Positions 1 to 9,718 of a stretch of DNA of 64,000 bases are shown one piece after another. Within the stretch, counting starts at the first letter, position 1. The number at the start of each line of letters is the position of its first letter. Source of the DNA: Macrotis lagotis (taxonomy: Eukaryota > Chordata > Mammalia > Peramelemorphia > Peramelidae); the NCBI RefSeq assembly GCF_037893015.1, contig NC_133658.1, positions 286,817,719 through 286,881,718 of the forward strand, in the 5' to 3' direction. The notes under the pieces are model-generated. The model did no database searches and had not been told where the DNA came from. It saw only the letters and a program-made list of their open reading frames with translations. Position numbers and translations under genes: made by a program.

Positions 1-28
1 AACATTCAATGCAAACCTTGCTTTTTAC

Positions 29-133
29 CTTATTGATTCCACATTCAGTTCCATCTAGGAGTGGTATAAGGATGCGGCTACAGCTGGTTTGGTCCTGAGG
101 GTCTGTATGGCAGGAGAGAACTTGGCACATATC
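29..133 (-). CDS. ADAMTS13: ADAMTS13 exon: start of disintegrin-like domain
   Basis: 35 codons, phase 0 at both ends: [20 protein letters not shown] then [15 protein letters not shown], matching the human disintegrin-like domain. Acceptor TTTCTCAG|GAT, donor AAG|GTAAAA. This is the last exon before the left edge. Confidence 0.96.
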
Positions 134-3100
134 CTGAGAAAGGATGAGAGAAAGCTGTAAGTTTGATATCACACTTTTAAGGCCCATATTTGTATGGGCT
201 ACAGGGTCAGGGTACAAAGCTAGTTCTTCTTTCTAGGTTCTGTGGGGTTGGTGATGCCAGGTTACTCTGCAGCAGGGATCCTGATTACCATGGAGAGACA
301 TGTAGGGAACTGGAAACTACCAGAAAGGCAATGGGATACAACAGCATTGGGTTTAGAATCTTAAATATTCACTGGTTCTGAGATCCTGGGTAAATCACTA
401 TGATCCTATGATCCTAAGACACGAGGTTATCAGGGCAAGTGCAGCTGGGGACAGGTGATGGAGAAGTTTGGGCAGAGGGGAGAAGGAAGATCTGGGGCTG
501 ATACTGGGTAGGAGTGGGGAGATATCAGGACAGATCTAAGGTTCTACCTACAACATCATCCCTGGAGAAGGTGCAGGCCACAGCAGCACTCCCAAAAGCA
601 ACCCTGCATTGCTCATCTGCCCCATAGTAGAGGCCAGGCTCTGCCTGGGGAATTGTTCCTTCCAGGTGAGGCAGATCATTCACGCAGCTTGCCTTCCCTG
701 TGCTGGCAAAGATCCCAGCAGACTTTAACATCCCTCTTATCCCAAGTGTCCCCAGGTCAACAGACCAGTCCCAAGGCTGTAGTCCCCAAGGCAGGATGAG
801 ATTTGCTTTCGGGATCAACTCACTAAATGTGAAGCCAGAAGATCCCTCCTTATGCCACCTGTCTGCCTCTCCCTTGCCCCCTCCCTTCATTCACACAGCA
901 TATCAGGTAGTAATGGAATGGCCTCATTCGTTTTACCTTACAAAGTGTAGAAACTGCTCTCGGCTGCACTCAGACCATGTGAGGCCAATGCTGTTTGGGG
1001 TGCCACCAGGGGCCATGATGTGGTCATTGCTGCTACAGCTGTGTTCAATCCCATCATGATCAATACCAAAACTGCACTCAAAGACAGGGTGATAAGAACT
1101 CCTTTTGTCTTTTTTTTTTTTTAGGTTTTTGCAAGGCAAATGGGGTTAAGTGGCTTGCCCAAGGCCATACAACTAGGTAATTATTAAGTGTCTGAGACCA
1201 GATTTGAACCCAGGTACTCCTGACTCCAGGGCTGGTGCTTTATCCACTGCGCCACCTAGCCGCCCCTATTTTGTCCTTTTTCTAGAAGAAATTTTGTTGT
1301 ACTTATCTTCTTTCCCCTCCTTTCCCCTTCTCCATTCCCATCTAGGTTATGTTTAAGAACACCTGGAATACCAGCTTTTCTTTGACTTTACTAGTCTCCA
1401 ATGGACTGAGATTCATGTGACAGTTCTCTATCATTGAAGTTACAACTTTCTATTCCCCTTATAAACATTATCCTAAAACTTTCCTAGTAAAAAGCTTACC
1501 TTCTTAACCAACTGGGGCTATGGAGTATATCTCCTATTCAGTAATGTGGCAATTTTTTCCCATGGTCTACTTCTAACCTCCTCAGGTCTCAATTCCATTT
1601 TATTCTCTGGTCCTACATCTAGCCAGTGTTAATTCTTCTGCCATATTTCATTTCTGAAATCATGCTGGCCCTCCAATAGATTTTACATCCTGTCAATTCT
1701 CCTACTTTGTCTGAGGAAGGTCACATACCTGTGCCCAATCTCATGAGCAATGGTAACCCCCAGATCAAAGCCTGTGTCTTCTGTGATAAGGCAGCTCCAA
1801 GAGGTGGAACATGCACCCCCAAGCTGGGTCACTCCCCGTACCTGTTTGTTGCCATCTGACAGCTCTAGATCAAACCTACAAAAAAAGAAAAAGAAAAAAG
1901 ACAGCTCATAGGGACAAGGCACAGGTAGGGCAAACAGGACAGATGCAAACATGGTCTCTCCCACCTTTGAGAGCCCTTAGGAGTTTTCCAAGTTGCTTTT
2001 CCACTCCCTAAATCATTGATACTGAAGTGTATCAGAGGTGTGGTGATTGTTGTTTGTCCTTTATTCTCCAAGAGGACCATAAGAGGTAATGCCGTGACAT
2101 GCAAGTGAATTGGATTTAAGTGAGAGAAGGCTCTGCAGTCACCAGCCTCATTTTATACTCTCTCCCCAGGAGAGATCTGAATCAGGACTACTGGACTTGT
2201 GATTAAGAGAGGAAGAGTAGGACCTAGGAAAAGTAATATCCTATGCCAGGGTTTTGGCTTTCCAAGCTTCCAAAATAGGGAATTTAGTTACCTTGTGATG
2301 TAGAGGACCAAGTCAGCATGGTGTGGGTGGGTGTCATCTGGGGGATTGATTCTCTGGCTCCATTTACACACACTGAATAGTGAGGAGGTAAGGTTGGTGG
2401 TAATATTCAGATCTGCCTGAGAGGAGTAAAGAAAGAGGCCCTTCAAAGAACATCTTCTGAAGTTAGCATTATCTGTGCCACTGGCTAGGGGGTGGGCAGC
2501 AGGACAAAGGGGCTGCTTTCTGAATTCAATCTGCCTCCTACCTCTGGCTCGGTCATAATGATCATCTTTATCAGGTGAACTCGGAACTGGGCTCCTAGAG
2601 AAACATCTCTCAGCAGTTCTGCCCCCTTTTAAGAAGTGAAGCAGAAATGAGAAGAAAGGAATTGAAAGTAAAGAGATCAACAAGTATTTATTAAAGACTC
2701 CCTATAAGCCAGAGCAATTAAGTACTAGACATTTAAATTCACAAAAGGCTTTATATTCTAATGGAGGAGACAACATATAAAAATATTTACTATATAAATA
2801 TAAAGTTAATAAGTAAATACATACATGTACATTTATACACATAGTAATTAATTACAAATACAATTTAATACAAAGAGGGGAGGGAATATAGTAGTTGGTG
2901 AGGGTTCAGGAAATGTTTCATCTAGAACATGGTATCTGAGCTACATATCTGAGGGAAAGAGAATTGAAATAAAAATTAATTAGGCACCTAGTGCAATGGA
3001 CAGTATGCTGAACCTGTAGTCAGAAAGACAATCTTCCTCAGTTCAGTTCAAATCTTTCCTCAGACACTTACAAGCCACTTAAACTGTTTGCCTCAGTTTC

Positions 3101-6100
3101 TTCATCTATAAAATAAGCTGAAAAAGGGAATGACAAACCACTCCAGTATTTCTGCCAAGAAAAACCTAAATGGGATCATGAAGACTCAAACTAAAAAAAA
3201 AAAATGACCAAACAATGACAATGACAATACCAATAATAAATCAGAAAAGTGAAGTGTTTGTACCTCAGTGGACCTGTCAGGAAACCTTAACTTGAGCCAA
3301 GGTCTGCTTTGGACTTACTAGATGATCCTGGGCAAATCACCTAGTACCATGGCATGTTACAGCTAGAAGGAATTTGAGAGATTATATAGTCTAGAACTCT
3401 AATTTTATAGATGTGGAAACTGAGAAGCCACTTTTATATATTACTGGTTGAGATTTTATAAAATGAGGTTAACAAAAATATTTATAAAAGCTAGTCTTGT
3501 GGTAGCTACAAATTGGAAATCAAAGGAATATCCATTAGAAGAAATATTATTGTGCTATAAAAAATGATGAGCAGCATGATTTTAGAAAAAACTAAAAAGA
3601 CTTAGATGAACTGATGCAAAATGAAGTGAACAGAACTAGGAGCATGTTGTACATAGTAACAGCAGTATTGTACAATAAAAAACTATGAAAGATTTTGCTA
3701 ATCTCAGCAAAACAATGATCCAAGATAATCCCAAAGGACTAATGATGAAGTACTATCAGCCTCCAGAGAAAGAACTTGTATTTTTTAAATACTGACTGAA
3801 ACATGCTATTTTTCCATTTCCATTTCTTTTCTTTTTTCTCTGAGTCTTCTTCATAACGACTAGTAGGGAAATACTTTACATTATTGCACATGAATATATC
3901 TGATTGCTAACTATCTAATGGATAGAAGAGGAGAGGGAAGAAAGGAGGAATAGGATTTGGTACTCAAAACTTTAAAAATGCAGGGGCAGCCAGGTGGTAC
4001 AGTGGATAGAGCACCAGCCCTGGAGTTAGGAGTACTTGAGTTCAAATCTGGCCTCAGACACTTAATCTTTACCTAGCTGTGTGGCCTTGGGCAAGCCACT
4101 TAACCCCATTGCCTTGCAAAAACTAAAAAACAAAAAAAACCTTTAAAAATGTTAAAAATGTTTTAAAATGTATTTGGGGGGAAAATAAAATATATTTAAA
4201 AAAATAAATAGGGGTGGCTAGGTGGCACAGTGGATAAAGCACTGGCCCTGGAGTCAGAAGTACCTGGGTTCAAATCCGGTCTCAGACACTTAATAATTGC
4301 CTAGCTGTGGCCTTGGGCAAGCCACTTAACCCCATGTGCCTTGCAAAAAACCTTTAAAAATAAATAAATAAATAAATAAATGAGATTAGCAAAACTATCA
4401 TTTTCATCTAACCAAAAGTTGCCTTAAATGATATAACAAATACACATAAAAGAATGTGGAAAGTAAAGAAGCTATAGAAATATAAAATTTTATTGTGGGT
4501 CTTTTCTTTACTTTTAGACAGGACCAGTGATTTCATTAGTGTAGAGCAGGGATGGGAACTTTTTTTTTCCTGCCAAAAAATATATCCCTTTTGATTGATA
4601 TTATAAATATACTGATATTTATAATATCAATCAAGGGATATATTTGGTCAAATATTTAATTAATTCACCCCTAAAAGACTACTAGATTTACTGAATTTGG
4701 AATCCCCATCCACCCCCTACTCCCCAGAGTTGCCTTGGCAGTCCCAGACCAAAGCAGGCGAGAGGTTCCCCCATCTGTGGTGTAGAGAATTCTTGACTAG
4801 GGCTTCAGGATTATCCCAGATAACTGCAACTCTATCAGTATCTGTTTGGCAATTTCTATCTGCCCAGGGTCACATGATCATCATATGCCAGAGGGAAATT
4901 CAGTCTTCTTCCTTGATTGTTGAATGCACTGTTCTATAAAATCATGAATGATTTGAAAAGGTTAAGCCTCTGCAGAAGGTAAGTCTGACTCATTGAATTT
5001 CAGAATGGAAGAAATGGATGGGTAGTCAATGTTAAGTCGGGTAAATAAATTTTTCTTTACAGGACAACTCTCTACCATAAGTGCAGGGATAACATTTAAT
5101 TCCAAAGATTTATTCAGTATTTCCTTGAAGTGCTTCCCACCAAAAGTCCTATGTAAAGTAAGTCTTGGAGCAATGTATTTAAATAGGAGTTATTAAAATG
5201 TTTCAATGTGATCTAGGGCCCTGCTTTGGAAATCACTTACAATATTGAGATTTGTGAGGATATATCGCTCTGTGTCTTCCTTGTGGTACTCATAGACATC
5301 ATGGCCCACCACAACCAATAGCTCCAGATGTTTGACATTTCCTAGGGCCCGTTTTGAGATCCGAGGGGAAAATCCATGAGCTGTGTGCAAAATGCCAAAA
5401 GAGTAATGATCAGGATAGAATAAAGTCCCACACTTAGGAAAGTGGGTTTTAGTTTCTCAGATTTTCAAAGATTCTTCCCAAATCCAAGGCAATTTGTAAG
5501 CCTTCCTGGCCTAGGACCCTGTAGTAACAGAATTTGCAGAACACTCTATAGGGAAGGGCTGGGTAGACAGCTAGATATTCAAGTGGATGGAAACTAGGTC
5601 TAGAGTCAGGAAGACCTGAGTTCAAATACAGTTTCAGATACTTACTGGCTATGTTACCCTGGGCAAGTCACTTAACCCTGTTTGCCACATTGCCTCATCT
5701 GTAAAATGAGCTGGAGAAGGAAACAGCAAACTACTTCAGTATCTTTGCCAAGAAATTCCAACAGGAGGACACAAGGAGTAGTATACTTAAACAACTGAAT
5801 TACATCAAGAACATGAGGCCTACATGGACATGAAGTTGCTTTGCTATATAACTTTACTAGACAGTTGTCCTGTCTGAGAGAGAAGGATGGTACCTTGTAG
5901 GGTCTCTGATGCCCTCTGAGTAGTCTTGTGAATAAGGTGGGGCTGGGCAAGTCTGTGGTCTGCCACCAAGCTCCAATGCTCTCTCTTCAGAGGTTGAATG
6001 TAAAGCTGCTCACCCTTCATTATGATCTCCCCTTGCTGATAAAAATAAAAAAGAATATGAAGCAAAGGGAATGACCCTTTATCTTCCCTCTTTAGAAGTG

Positions 6101-9100
6101 AGTTATTTCATTTTACAATTATTCTCCATGTTATTTTCCTTGATATTTGGTTCTTAGATTGCTTCCCTCCCACTTCTGTTTGCAAAGTCTTCCATCATGT
6201 TTTCTTCCTCACTAGAGTTGTCCTACTACCTATAGAAGATATACCCTGAGCTAAATATCTGACAGTGAATATTAATTTACACTAATTCATATGCCCTTTC
6301 TTTCTCTTTCCTGTTATGAACACAAATTCATATTTGTAAGGTGGCTGGGATGCCAATTTCTAATACTAACATGCTAACTGGTTCATATAGAGCCTGGACC
6401 CCATGGTGTTGACCTTAGAAAGATTATGCTCTACACAAGCAAACAACTCTATTCTAAATATAGTTCCTCAAAATCTTACCTAATCACTCTTTGAGGTCAA
6501 CAGAATTTAGGCCTTAGGAGATTAGTGTGGAAGTGTCAAAGATAAAATCCTTTATTGGATCATTGCTGTATAAGTAAGAAGAAACTAGTTAAGCCCATTC
6601 TAAATCCTAGAACCTGTCACAGAACTGAAGCAGAATCACAGAATATTTGAGTTGGAAAAGTATCTCCAAAATTATATAGCATCTAATCTTCTCATTTTAG
6701 AAAAAGGAAAATTGAATCCAGAGAGGGAAAATAGCTTGGCTAACATCACAGAGCCACACAGAGGCACCATATGGTATGATGAAAATGATTTCTGATGATG
6801 TTCGTCCTTTGTTCTGGAAAAAGACCATGACATCAGGGAGGTGATACAATGACAAGCACATGAATTGTATCTGAGTGAGGCAGTGCCAAAACTAAGTCAC
6901 CAGCCTCACTCCAGAGTCATCTAGGCCCAGTGGCCAGATATGGATCAGGACGACTGGAGATGGCCCTGGATGTGAGACAATCAAGGTTAAGTGATCTGTC
7001 CAAGGTCACACCTAGGAAGTGTCAAGTATCTGAGGCTGGGTTTAAACTCAGGTCCTCCTGACTCCAGGGCTGATGCTCTATCCACTGTACTATCTAGCTT
7101 CCCACAACATGGTGTGATGAAAAAAATCACTGGATTTAAAGTCAGAGGACCTGGGTTAATTACTACCTATGTGCTCCTGGGCACATAGACCCCTTTATGG
7201 GTCTCAATTTTCTCATCTATACAGTAAGAACACTGGACAAGATGGTCTGTAAGAAATTTTATGGTTCTAAATCTATGAACCTAAGAGCCAAGCTCTTTTG
7301 ACTACCAATTCACCAACTTAGGAACTAGAGTTTTTAAAGATATATTCAATAACCAAGTTAAGGAAAATTAATCATACACATTTTCACAGAACCTTCCTCT
7401 CATTCTTCTACTTTGAGTTCTAGTGGTTGTCATATTAGGCTCAATATCCCTCCCACTAATATATTCCACTTAGCTGCAAGCAAATGTTAATAAGATGAAG
7501 CCACTAATAAGCCTAGCATTCACTCACCAATTGCCTGGCACAGTAAGTAATCTTAGCAGTAGTCACAGGGGGCAATAGGACCCTGCCTCCTGTAATGCAA
7601 CTGTCTGGATATTGTTTCAGCTGCCAGAGAGAAGAGTTTACCACCCATTGGCTGGTAAAGGATGGAATCAGGAGACTGAGCTCTTCAGGGAACTGGAAGG
7701 CAAAGTGTTCTGCCAGGGCCTCGAAGGTACAATATTGGGTCTTACAACGCAGCCTGGAGATCCCGTGGTCTTCACAAAGGCAGCTGAGCTGAAGAATATC
7801 GAACTCTAGGGCTGGAAGAAACAAGATGGGCTGTGTGATTTAGGAAATCTTAGCTCAGCATTTCTGCAGTTCTCTCTGATGGAGAAAATGGGCAAAACTG
7901 AATACTTTGGAGAACTTATTTTTCAGGAAGAGGCCTCCTTCATTAAAAACCTGCATTTTTAAAATGATCATCTTCTCTCCACTAGACCATGAACAACCCT
8001 TTGGTCCTTGAGGGAAAAGACAGTGATTCCTCATCTGTCATACTAGTACCTAACAGTGCCTGGCAGAGCTACTAAAACCCCAAAAATCTGTGCTTTCAGT
8101 AGCAATGCAGACTCCCAGTATGGTTTCACCAGGTCAGGACAAAACTACCTCCAATAGTGGGTATGCAAGCCCTGAAGCACATAAAGACTAAGGATCTCAC
8201 AAGTAAGCCTCAGAAGTCAGATTTGAATAAGGATTTTCTGTCTCCAAAGCCAATGTTCTTTTCACTATGCCAACAATACCCCTTGGACCTTGAACACTGT
8301 AGGTGCTGAATAAATGTCTTCACATTTTAATTGAATATACTAGGTATAGAAAAAGGCTGCAAGTAACAAGTGAGTCCATGTCAGTAGTAGAAAGTCCCTT
8401 AATACTCTACTCTGCCTAGGGATACCCATACAATGACAAAATTTGTCATGCTCCTAAATCTCCAATTAACAAGCAGAGAAGTATTCATATGCGAGGGTGA
8501 AAATTGATTAATTAATCGCTTTGGTTAAAAAAAAAAGTGAGGCAATGCTATTCATCTCCATTTCCCACCAAAAAAAAAGTTAACCCTGAGTTCTATTAAA
8601 TAGAAATAACCCTTCTTAAATAAAAAAAAATGCTGAAGTTGAAGGGATTTTAGAAAATATCTATCTTAATTGCCTTGTTTTATAGATGAGAGACAGAATC
8701 CTAGAAAAAGGTACTTGCCCAAGCTAATTGGAAGCAATTTGAGATATTTTAAAACATTCTTTTACTGAAAGTTCTGAAATCAGATCTCTAGCTCAGTCCT
8801 GAAAACTACTCAGATCATGTTTCTATATATTTGTCAGTAAGATAACAGCAAGCATTTCATTAGCAGGAAGATACTTGGTCCATGGAAGAGAAGTAGCTTC
8901 CCCCTCATACATACTTCTAAGAAAAAGGTCCTTACAACATGTGTCTTAGCCTAAAGTGGGGGATGTAACAATGAAAATCAAAAACATATTGACTCAACTA
9001 ATTATCATGGAAGATAAAAATTAGTAATGTTTCCCTTACTAAAAAAACACCACAGAATAGTACCTTCTAGGTTGGAAACAGCACCAAAATAAAAGAAAAT

Positions 9101-9718
9101 ATTCTCTGGATCCAAATTCATCAGAAATCTCTGAAAGAGAAAGGGAAAGGAAGGAGCAGGTATATTTTAGTAAATATATATTTTCACTTTTCACTAGATG
9201 AAAAGAAATGATCATAATAATGACAATATTCCTTCTGTAATAAATTGGCTTTAGTCTCCTGGATTTCTAAGTTCTGACTTTAATTTATGTCAAACAACTT
9301 GATATTAGTTCAAAGAAAAATAAAAACTAACTTTTGTGTACTATTATAAAGTTTACAAAGCACACTATAAAACATTGTACTATTTAAGCCTTTTAATAGC
9401 CCCAAAACAGGCACTACAATTATTATCCCCATTTTACAGATGAAGGGACTGAGTCTCAGAGAATTTAAGAAAATTGCTGGTAGTCATTTATCTAGAAATC
9501 ATTAGAGTCCAGTTTTGAATCTACACCTTCCTGACACCAAGTCATTTCTTTTATTTAACAAGATGGTCAGTTTCAATCCATGTCATCATATTTTCAAGGA
9601 CCATAATTCCCTGAATATTAGTATTTCCAGGGAGTAAACTCACCTTCTGGAAATCTGGGAGCTGGAAAGATCCCAGAAGGAAGAAAGCAGAAGCAAAGAT
9701 CACCCATGTGCTAACCAT
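29..9718 (-). CDS. ADAMTS13: ADAMTS13, von Willebrand factor-cleaving metalloprotease (5' part, 11 exons, 485 residues)
   Basis: Secreted zinc endopeptidase that in mammals cuts von Willebrand factor in plasma. Coding exons (minus strand, 5' to 3'): 9644-9718, 9064-9130, 7528-7811, 5894-6035, 5241-5380, 2542-2625, 2292-2416, 1729-1875, 937-1071, 552-702, 29-133. All junctions are GT-AG and keep phase. Residues 1-20 form a hydrophobic signal peptide, about 21-200 a propeptide, and about 201-430 the metalloprotease domain. The zinc site HEIGHSFGIDHD is at 350-361, completed across a splice, with a Met-turn HIMAPGG after it. The disintegrin-like domain starts near 450 ([12 protein letters not shown]). 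Identity rests on near-complete agreement with remembered human ADAMTS13 ([19 protein letters not shown]) and on REXO4 lying head to head. The start ATG has G at -3 and at +4. Thrombospondin repeats and CUB domains lie beyond the left edge. The propeptide is far longer than in human. Confidence 0.97.
552..702 (-). CDS. ADAMTS13: ADAMTS13 exon: end of metalloprotease domain
   Basis: Residues 401-450, from [14 protein letters not shown] through [16 protein letters not shown] to [10 protein letters not shown]. Acceptor TTTGCCAG|C completes a split serine. The donor GTT|GTAGGT is preferred over the nearby TAG|GTAGAA because it gives phase 0, as the following exon needs. Confidence 0.94.
937..1071 (-). 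CDS. ADAMTS13: ADAMTS13 exon: third zinc ligand and Met-turn
   Basis: Residues 356-399 begin FGIDHDG, giving the third zinc ligand H360, then NDHIMAPGG (Met-turn) and [15 protein letters not shown]. Acceptor GAGTGCAG|T lies only about 37 bases from the poly(A) tail of a SINE at 1108-1266. The donor TAAG|GTAAAA was chosen because it alone fits the next exon in phase. Confidence 0.95.
1108..1266 (-). repeat. tRNA-derived marsupial SINE (main family)
   Basis: Head (GGGGCGGCTAGGTGGCGCAG) at 1266, poly(A) tail at 1108. It carries a box-B-like GGGTTCAAATC and the GGCCTTGGGCAAGCCACTTA core. Near-identical TTTTGTC stretches flank it as a target-site duplication. It lies in the ADAMTS13 intron right before the active-site exon. 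Confidence 0.93.
1729..1875 (-). CDS. ADAMTS13: ADAMTS13 exon: first half of the zinc site
   Basis: Residues 307-354, ending in TIAHEIGH with the catalytic glutamate E351 and zinc ligands H350 and H354. Also [19 protein letters not shown], characteristic of ADAMTS13. Acceptor TTTTTTTGTAG|G, donor CACAG|GTATGTG. Phase 2 out. Confidence 0.98.
2043..2200 (+). repeat. Long composite SINE family, partial
   Basis: Opens GTTGTTTGTCCTTTATTC, then GAATTGGATTTAAGTGAG and CACCAGCCTCA, shared with copies at 6795, 33513 and 48281. 3' part decayed. Confidence 0.65.
2292..2416 (-). CDS. ADAMTS13: ADAMTS13 exon: protease domain with N-glycosylation sequons
   Basis: Residues 265-305, [20 protein letters not shown] through HADLVLYIT. 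It carries two overlapping-region sequons, NIT and NLT. Acceptor CTCTCAG|GCA; ends in phase 2 at ACAAG|GTAACT. Confidence 0.96.
2542..2625 (-). CDS. ADAMTS13: ADAMTS13 exon: protease domain (AELLRD segment)
   Basis: 84 bases, phase 0 at both ends, acceptor CTTAAAAG|GGG, donor GAG|GTAGGA. Reads [20 protein letters not shown] then MIIMTEPE, nearly the human sequence. Confidence 0.96.
2978..3200 (+). repeat. tRNA-derived SINE with extended tail, decayed
   Basis: Shows a TTCAAATC box-B-like motif, CCTCAGACACTTACAAGCCA, a CTCAGTTTCTTCATCTATAA stretch, CAAACCACTCCAGTATTTCT and a final A-run. Same family as the copies at 5563 and 57278. Confidence 0.75.
3530..3975 (+). repeat. LINE-1 3' end fragment
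   Basis: Contains the marsupial L1 tail phrases GAAGTGAACAGAACTAGGAG, GTACATAGTAACAGCAGTAT and CCAGAGAAAGAACTTG, shared with copies at 33215 and 41905. Non-coding remnant. Confidence 0.8.
3983..4141 (+). repeat. tRNA-derived marsupial SINE (main family)
   Basis: GGGGCAGCCAGGTGGTACAG head, GAGTTCAAATCTGGCCTCAG box B region, GCCTTGCAAAAAC tail and A-run. Nearly full length. Confidence 0.93.
4210..4381 (+). repeat. tRNA-derived marsupial SINE (main family) with (AAAT)n tail
   Basis: GGGGTGGCTAGGTGGCACAG head, GGTTCAAATCC, GCCTTGCAAAAAACC, then an (AAAT)n microsatellite grown from the tail. It lies 70 bases from the previous copy in the same direction. Confidence 0.93.
4578..4645. repeat. Near-perfect palindrome (hairpin, 4-base loop)
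   Basis: Arms of 33 and 31 bases (4578-4610 and 4615-4645) are reverse complements apart from a two-base indel in a T-run; the loop is ACTG. Very A+T rich. Possibly the core of a short MITE-like element. It lies in an ADAMTS13 intron. Confidence 0.8.
5241..5380 (-). CDS. ADAMTS13: ADAMTS13 exon: processing site and start of protease domain
   Basis: Encodes residues 191-236. SPRISKR is the likely proprotein-convertase site (cleavage after R200), followed by [17 protein letters not shown] and [13 protein letters not shown], the first strands of the catalytic domain. Only Lys-Arg with Arg at P5 is present, not the arginine-rich run of human. Phase 1 in, 0 out; donor ATT|GTAAGTG. Confidence 0.96.
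5563..5762 (+). repeat. tRNA-derived SINE with extended tail
   Basis: GGTAGACAGCTAGAT head (diverged), GAGTTCAAATA, CCTGGGCAAGTCACTTAACC, CATCTGTAAAATGAGCTGG and TATCTTTGCCAAGAAATTCC tail. Lies between two ADAMTS13 exons. Confidence 0.82.
5894..6035 (-). CDS. ADAMTS13: ADAMTS13 extra propeptide exon B (no counterpart in the human transcript)
   Basis: 142 bases, acceptor TTTTTATCAG|CAA after a pyrimidine-rich tract, donor CAAG|GTACC, phase 0 in and 1 out. Encodes residues 143-189: [16 protein letters not shown] then PHLIHKT. This is the hallmark ADAM/ADAMTS prodomain segment 'G-x-I-...-Y-x-I-x-P-L ... H-x-(L/I)-x' that precedes the furin site. Joined to exon A it adds 142 codons, a multiple of three. 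Confidence 0.85.
6795..7104 (+). repeat. Long composite SINE family
   Basis: GTTCGTCCTTTGTTCTGG start, AAGACCATGACATCAGGGAG, GATCAGGACGACTGGAGATG, then a SINE-like 3' part with GGTCACAC and CTCTATCCACTG. Same family as 33513 and 48281. Confidence 0.8.
7528..7811 (-). CDS. ADAMTS13: ADAMTS13 extra propeptide exon A (no counterpart in the human transcript)
   Basis: 284 bases, open throughout, acceptor TTTCTTCCAG|CC and donor TTG|GTGAGTG, phase 1 in and 0 out. Encodes residues 48-142. The latter half resembles ADAM/ADAMTS prodomains: a stretch like an AFG..F...L....LLAP.F segment ([20 protein letters not shown]), then C-x-x-G-G-R-V and, 12 residues on, ITYCARQL, as in the family's C-(Y/F)-x-G-x-V ... 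C-x-G-L core. Six cysteines are present. Homology is inferred from motif memory, not from an alignment run. The exon structure is read directly. Plus-strand frames here are shadows. Confidence 0.82.
9064..9130 (-). CDS. ADAMTS13: ADAMTS13 exon 2: propeptide N-terminus
   Basis: Encodes residues 26-47 ([20 protein letters not shown] and two more), matching the short human exon 2 in position, length and phase. Acceptor TTTCAG|AGA, donor GAAG|GTACT, ending in phase 1. That phase fits both the next exon at 7811 and the exon at 5380. Confidence 0.88.
9335..9555 (+). repeat. MIR-class SINE
   Basis: TATTATCCCCATTTTACAGA then GAAGGGACTGAGTCTCAGAG is the classic MIR core. Heavily diverged, old. Confidence 0.7.
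9644..9718 (-). CDS. ADAMTS13: ADAMTS13 exon 1: signal peptide
   Basis: Encodes residues 1-25. The start is [18 protein letters not shown], a basic-poor but clearly hydrophobic secretion signal. The ATG at 9716-9718 sits in GGCCATGG. The donor is AAG|GTGAGT and the exon ends in phase 0. No CpG island surrounds this start, unlike REXO4. Confidence 0.9.

Noticed and set aside
548-551. Alternative donor TAG|GTAGAA for the ADAMTS13 exon ending near 550
   Set aside because: It would leave phase 1, incompatible with the phase-0 acceptor at 133, and would break the match RDDV-DMCQ.
5101-5180. Possible missing ADAMTS13 exon just after 5241
   Set aside because: No frame matched; the true next exon was found at 2542-2625 with full similarity.
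7595-7809. Plus-strand open frames of about 65 residues
   Set aside because: Antisense shadows of the ADAMTS13 prodomain exon.
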